NCBI RefSeq assembly: GCF_015461805.1
Contig: NZ_JACVZE010000004.1
Location: 186,001-250,000, forward strand
DNA from: Pseudomonas pisciculturae
GTDB taxonomy: Bacteria; Pseudomonadota; Gammaproteobacteria; Pseudomonadales; Pseudomonadaceae
Direction of reading: 5' to 3'
DNA length: 64,000 bases
Positions 61,401 to 64,000 of this stretch are shown here, piece after piece. Every line of letters starts with the position of its first letter. The first letter of the stretch is position 1. The notes under the pieces were generated by a model. The model had not been told where the DNA came from. It saw only the letters and a list, made by a program, of their open reading frames with translations, and did no database searches. The translations under genes were made by a program, and so were the position numbers.

Positions 61401-64000
61401 ATCGGCGTACTGCCCGGCTTATGGATCACTTGCAGCATCTCTTCGCCGACGTTCCAGCAGAACGAGGCGCGCAGGGCTTCGTGACGGGCGATCACCGCCT
61501 GCCAGGCCTGGGCGAAGCGCTCGGGGTCGAGGGCGCTGTTGATGCGGTAGCGGTCCTGCATGTAGTACAGGCCGGTGCCCGGCTCCAGCAGAGTGTGCAA
61601 CAACAAACCTTCCTGCATTGGCGTCAGCGGGTACACGTCTTCGATGACGCTGGCCGGCACCGGTAAAGCATCCAGTTGCGGCTGGGTCAGGTGCGCCAGC
61701 GGGAAGTCGGACGGCGTGAGGCCGCCAGCATCGTCCTTGAGGCAGTGGGCGACCAGGCTCTGCAACTCGGCCAGGTACGCGTCGGCCAGTTCGCGGATGG
61801 TCTGTTGATCGTGGCGTTCGCGGCTGAAGGTCCAGCGCAATACCAGTTCACCGCCGTACACTTGGCTGTCCACGCTCAGCGCGTTGGGCAACGGCGCGTC
61901 CGGGTCGTGGGCAAGGCCTGCGGACTCGTCCAGCGGATGAAACAGCGCATCGCTGCCAAAGCTCTGGTCGAACTGGCCCAGGTAGTTGAAGGTGATCTCG
62001 GCGCTCGGCAGCGCAGCCATGCTCTGTTTGGTCAGGTCGTCTGCCAGGTAGCGCAGCACGCCATAACCCAAGCCTTTGTGCGGCACGCCGCGCAATTGCT
62101 CCTTGATCGCCTTGATCGAGGCGCCCTGCCCGGCCGCTTCTTCGATGTGCACCGGGGTCAGGCGCAGCGGGTAGGCACTGGTGAACCAGCCGACGCTACG
62201 GGTCAGGTCGATGTCATCGAACAACGTTTCGCGACCGTGGCCTTCCAGTTGGATCAGCGCCGAGGCGTGGCCGCTCCAGCGGCACAGCACGCGTGCCAGG
62301 GCGGTCAGCAGCAGGTCGTTGACCTGGGTGCGATAGGCGCTTGGGGCTTGTTGCAGCAGTTGACGGGTGTGTTCGGCATCCAGGCGCACGCTGACCGTGT
62401 CGGCATCGCGGTTACGCAGCGCGCCCTGCGGGCGGTCCACCGGCAATGCCACCGCAGGGCCGGCCAACTGGTCTTGCCACACGCCCAGTTCTTCGCGCAG
62501 GGATTCGCTGCCGGCATAGGCCTGCAAGCGTGAGGCCCAGTCACGCAAGGCGCTGGTCTTGGCCGGCAGGCTGACGGACTGGCCGTCGCTCAACTGGCGG
62601 TACACCGTTTGCAGGTCTTCGAGCAGCACGCGCCACGACACGCCGTCCACCACAAGGTGATGGATCGCGATCAGCAGGCGTTGCTGGCCTTCAGGCCCGT
62701 CCACCAGCAAGGCGCGCAACAGTGGGCCATGCTCCAGGTTGAGGCTGCGCTGGGTGTCGGTGAACAGCGCGGTGCATTGTTCCATGTCACGCACTTGCGC
62801 CTGCATCAGCACGCCACCTTGAGGCACGGCCAAATGCTCGGCGTGCCAATGGGCGCCGCGCTGGGAGAAGCTCAGGCGCAGGGCATCGTGATGCTCCAGT
62901 ACCGCCAGCAGCGCTTGCTCCAGGCGATGGGGCTCCAGCAGTTGCAGCGGCTTGAGCAACAGCGCCTGGTTCCAGTGCTGACGCTGTGGAATCTCAGTAT
63001 CGAAGAACCAATGCTGGATCGGTGTCAGGCCTGAGCTGCCGGTGAGCACGCCCTGCTCCGCCGTGACCTGTTCGGAGCGCGTAGCAACAGCGGCCAGGGT
63101 TTGCACGGTCTGGTGCTGGAACAAATCGCGCGGGCTGAAATGAATCCCCGCCTGCCGCGCACGGCTGACCACTTGAATCGACAGGATCGAGTCGCCACCC
63201 AGTTCGAAGAAGTTATCGTCCAGGCCGACCTGCTGCACGTTCAACACGGCCGCCCAGATCGCCGCGAGGGTTTGCTCCAACTCATTGCGAGGCGCCACGT
63301 ACTGTTGGCGATTGGCCTCAGGGTCTGGCTCTGGCAACGCGCGGCGGTCGAGTTTGCCATTGGCGGTCAGCGGCATGCTGTCCAGCACAATCAGGTGCGC
63401 GGGCACCATGTAGTCCGGCAGCTGCGCCTTTAGATGGGCTTTGAGTGCTTCACGCAAAACAGCGTGCTCTGCATCGCTGACCAAATAGGCCACCAACTGT
63501 TTGCCACTCGGTGAATCCAACGCCAGCACCACCGTTTCACGCACGGCCTCGTGCTCCAACAAGCGGGTTTCGATCTCGCCCAACTCAATGCGGAAACCGC
63601 GAATCTTCACCTGATGGTCGATGCGTCCCAGGTACTCCACCAACCCATCGGCGCGTTGGCGCACCAGGTCGCCGGTGCGGTACAGACGCCCGCCGTTGCT
63701 GGAAAACGGATCAGCGACAAAACGCTCCGCCGTCATGCCCGGCCGCTCGTGATAACCCTGGGCCAAGCCAGCGCCGCCGACGTACAGCTCGCCGGTCGCC
63801 CCTTGGGGCACCAATGCCAGGTCGGCATCAAAGATGTACGCCACGCGGTCGCCGATAATGCTGCCAATCGGCACACTGCCCGCGCCCTCTTCCAATTGCT
63901 CCGCAGCCAAGCTGGCCAGCGGCATCACGACCGTCTCGGTCGGGCCATAGGCGTTGAAGAACACCTGGGGCTGGAACGCCGCGCGAATGCGCGCCAAGTG
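58412..64000 (-). CDS. pvdL: Pyoverdine non-ribosomal peptide synthetase PvdL (3' part)
   Basis: The frame is open to the window edge; the last 1,862 residues are visible. Order: end of an adenylation (A) domain ([12 protein letters not shown] to residue 225), carrier domain ([13 protein letters not shown], about 265), epimerisation domain ([10 protein letters not shown] near 450, GWFTSAYPL), condensation domain (HHILIDAW near 935), full A domain ([13 protein letters not shown] near 1,390; [11 protein letters not shown] near 1,520) and a final carrier domain ([12 protein letters not shown] near 1,800). No thioesterase is present. This A-T-E-C-A-T end fits PvdL, which joins L-Glu, D-Tyr and L-Dab. 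The last A-domain pocket reads D-I-W-E-L-T-A-D-D, a Dab-type code. pvdH supplies Dab. Confidence 0.9.
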   Translation of the reverse strand, partial: HLARIRAAFQPQVFFNAYGPTETVVMPLASLAAEQLEEGAGSVPIGSIIGDRVAYIFDADLALVPQGATGELYVGGAGLAQGYHERPGMTAERFVADPFSSNGGRLYRTGDLVRQRADGLVEYLGRIDHQVKIRGFRIELGEIETRLLEHEAVRETVVLALDSPSGKQLVAYLVSDAEHAVLREALKAHLKAQLPDYMVPAHLIVLDSMPLTANGKLDRRALPEPDPEANRQQYVAPRNELEQTLAAIWAAVLNVQQVGLDDNFFELGGDSILSIQVVSRARQAGIHFSPRDLFQHQTVQTLAAVATRSEQVTAEQGVLTGSSGLTPIQHWFFDTEIPQRQHWNQALLLKPLQLLEPHRLEQALLAVLEHHDALRLSFSQRGAHWHAEHLAVPQGGVLMQAQVRDMEQCTALFTDTQRSLNLEHGPLLRALLVDGPEGQQRLLIAIHHLVVDGVSWRVLLEDLQTVYRQLSDGQSVSLPAKTSALRDWASRLQAYAGSESLREELGVWQDQLAGPAVALPVDRPQGALRNRDADTVSVRLDAEHTRQLLQQAPSAYRTQVNDLLLTALARVLCRWSGHASALIQLEGHGRETLFDDIDLTRSVGWFTSAYPLRLTPVHIEEAAGQGASIKAIKEQLRGVPHKGLGYGVLRYLADDLTKQSMAALPSAEITFNYLGQFDQSFGSDALFHPLDESAGLAHDPDAPLPNALSVDSQVYGGELVLRWTFSRERHDQQTIRELADAYLAELQSLVAHCLKDDAGGLTPSDFPLAHLTQPQLDALPVPASVIEDVYPLTPMQEGLLLHTLLEPGTGLYYMQDRYRINSALDPERFAQAWQAVIARHEALRASFCWNVGEEMLQVIHKPGSTPIEYLDWTNEPQEEQEPRLQALLKQEREAGFDLLNQAPFHLRLIRVGAERYWFMMSNHHILIDAWCRSLLMNDFFDIYMALGEGRDAQLATPPRYRDYIAWLQRQNLNEARQWWQQNLQGFERTTPIPSDRPFMRDHAGHGGMVVGDCYTRLDARDGAQLRELAQAHQLTVNTFAQAAWALVLRRLSGDRDVLFGVTVAGRPVEMPEMQRTVGLFINSIALRVKLPADDQRCSVRQWLSGLLDSNMQLREYEYLPLVTIQEHSELPKGQPLFDSLFVFENAPVEVSVLDRAQSLNATSDSGRTHTNFPLTAVCYPGDDLGLHLSYDQRYFDETTVQGMLGEFKRLLLALVQGFHGDMADLPLIGEQEREFLVDGCNQSEHDYPLERSYVELFEAQVAEHPQRIAASCLEQQWSYAELNRRSNRLGHALIKAGVGLDQPVALLAERSLDLLGMIIGSFKAGAGYLPLDPGLPSQRLSRIIDLSRTPLLVCTEACREQAQLLLEEFACSGRPKLLVWEALGECDENPGIYSAPDNLAYVIYTSGSTGLPKGVMVEQRGMLNNQLSKVPYLDLSPADVIAQTASQSFDISVWQFLAAPLFGARVDIVPNTIAHDPQGLLSHVQAQGITVLESVPSLIQGMLAQDRISLDGLRWMLPTGEAMPPELAHQWLQRYPDIGLVNAYGPAECSDDVAFYRVDLASTRGTYLPIGTPTDNNRLYLLDGALELVPQGAVGELCVAGTGVGRGYVSDPLRTAPVFVPNPFGAPGERLYRTGDLARRRSDGVLEYVGRIDHQVKIRGYRIELGEIEARLHEQPEVRDAAVGVQEGVNGKHLVGYLVATDEALNPSERLDRIKQRLRAELPEYMVPLHWLWLDRLPLNANGKLDRNALPDLDIGQLHSQDYLAPRNELEEILAAIWAEVLKVERVGVQDNFFELGGHSLLATQIASRVQKTLQRDVPLRAMFECSTVAELAEYIEGLAANEISAEKVDRLSDLMAELEGL

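Noticed and set aside
58811..62533. Several long plus-strand frames opposite pvdL
   Set aside because: Shadow frames of a GC-rich synthetase gene; no domains or ribosome-binding sites.

Overview
The window reads as a chromosomal segment of a Pseudomonas of the P. fluorescens group. The evidence is a pyoverdine locus (pvdL 3' end, pvdH, mbtH), a Pseudomonas-type gene order around aroC-prmB-Smr-folE, a minCDE operon, small DUF3309 and DUF3509 proteins, and many REP/REPIN repeats built on GTGGGAG...CTTGC. No phage, IS element, CRISPR array, rRNA or tRNA was recognised.

Layout. 1-1.3 kb: 3' end of an M42 peptidase of the NAGGN osmoprotectant type, a YheU protein and a CsrA/Rsm regulator. 1.5-9.6 kb: SDR oxidoreductase, DUF3309 peptide, LTA-synthase-like membrane sulfatase, small membrane and ankyrin proteins, an acyl-CoA synthetase, DUF3509 and a HTH-only LuxR protein. 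9.7-18.7 kb: an acireductone-dioxygenase-like cupin that has lost two metal-binding histidines, coupled to an MFS permease, then aroC, a hydrolase, prmB, an isochorismatase-fold hydrolase with Ser in place of the usual Cys, a Smr protein, folE and a glutaredoxin-like protein. 18.8-25.2 kb: a CitMHS transporter/AtuA-type operon with a LysR gene, then an aminotransferase/GST pair facing a MarR gene. 25.3-40.7 kb: purine transport and uricolysis (AzgA-like permease, uraH, puuE, uraD, alc, allA, puuD, NCS2 permease, Tsx-like channel), interrupted by a LysE exporter and a 1,750-residue toxin-like gene. 40.7-49.9 kb: patatin, lipid A acyltransferase, minCDE, an RluA-type pseudouridine synthase, an M18 aminopeptidase and a MscS channel. 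50-64 kb: pyoverdine genes mbtH, pvdH and the 3' part of pvdL, with an AmpD-type amidase, a two-component system and a DsbD/TlpA/DsbG thiol-redox operon between them.

How the genes work together. The uricolytic enzymes form a full route from urate to urea and glyoxylate. A shared near-palindrome TTGTATACAA lies before uraH, puuE and the distant AzgA-like permease, which suggests one purine regulon. The aminotransferase/MarR divergent region has two matching GTCAA-N5-TTGAC palindromes. pvdH and mbtH each have a PvdS-type promoter (TAAAT or TAATT, N16, CGT), and the mbtH one overlaps the pvdH stop codon. The two-component genes face the Dsb operon across an 11-bp-phased direct repeat of the kind bound by PmrA/QseB regulators.

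Repeats. About fourteen REP/REPIN elements of several subfamilies fill most intergenic gaps. Three of them, from three different subfamilies, carry a similar 16-nt cassette at the same point in the arm. All functional statements rest on reading the sequence and on family knowledge; no searches were run.
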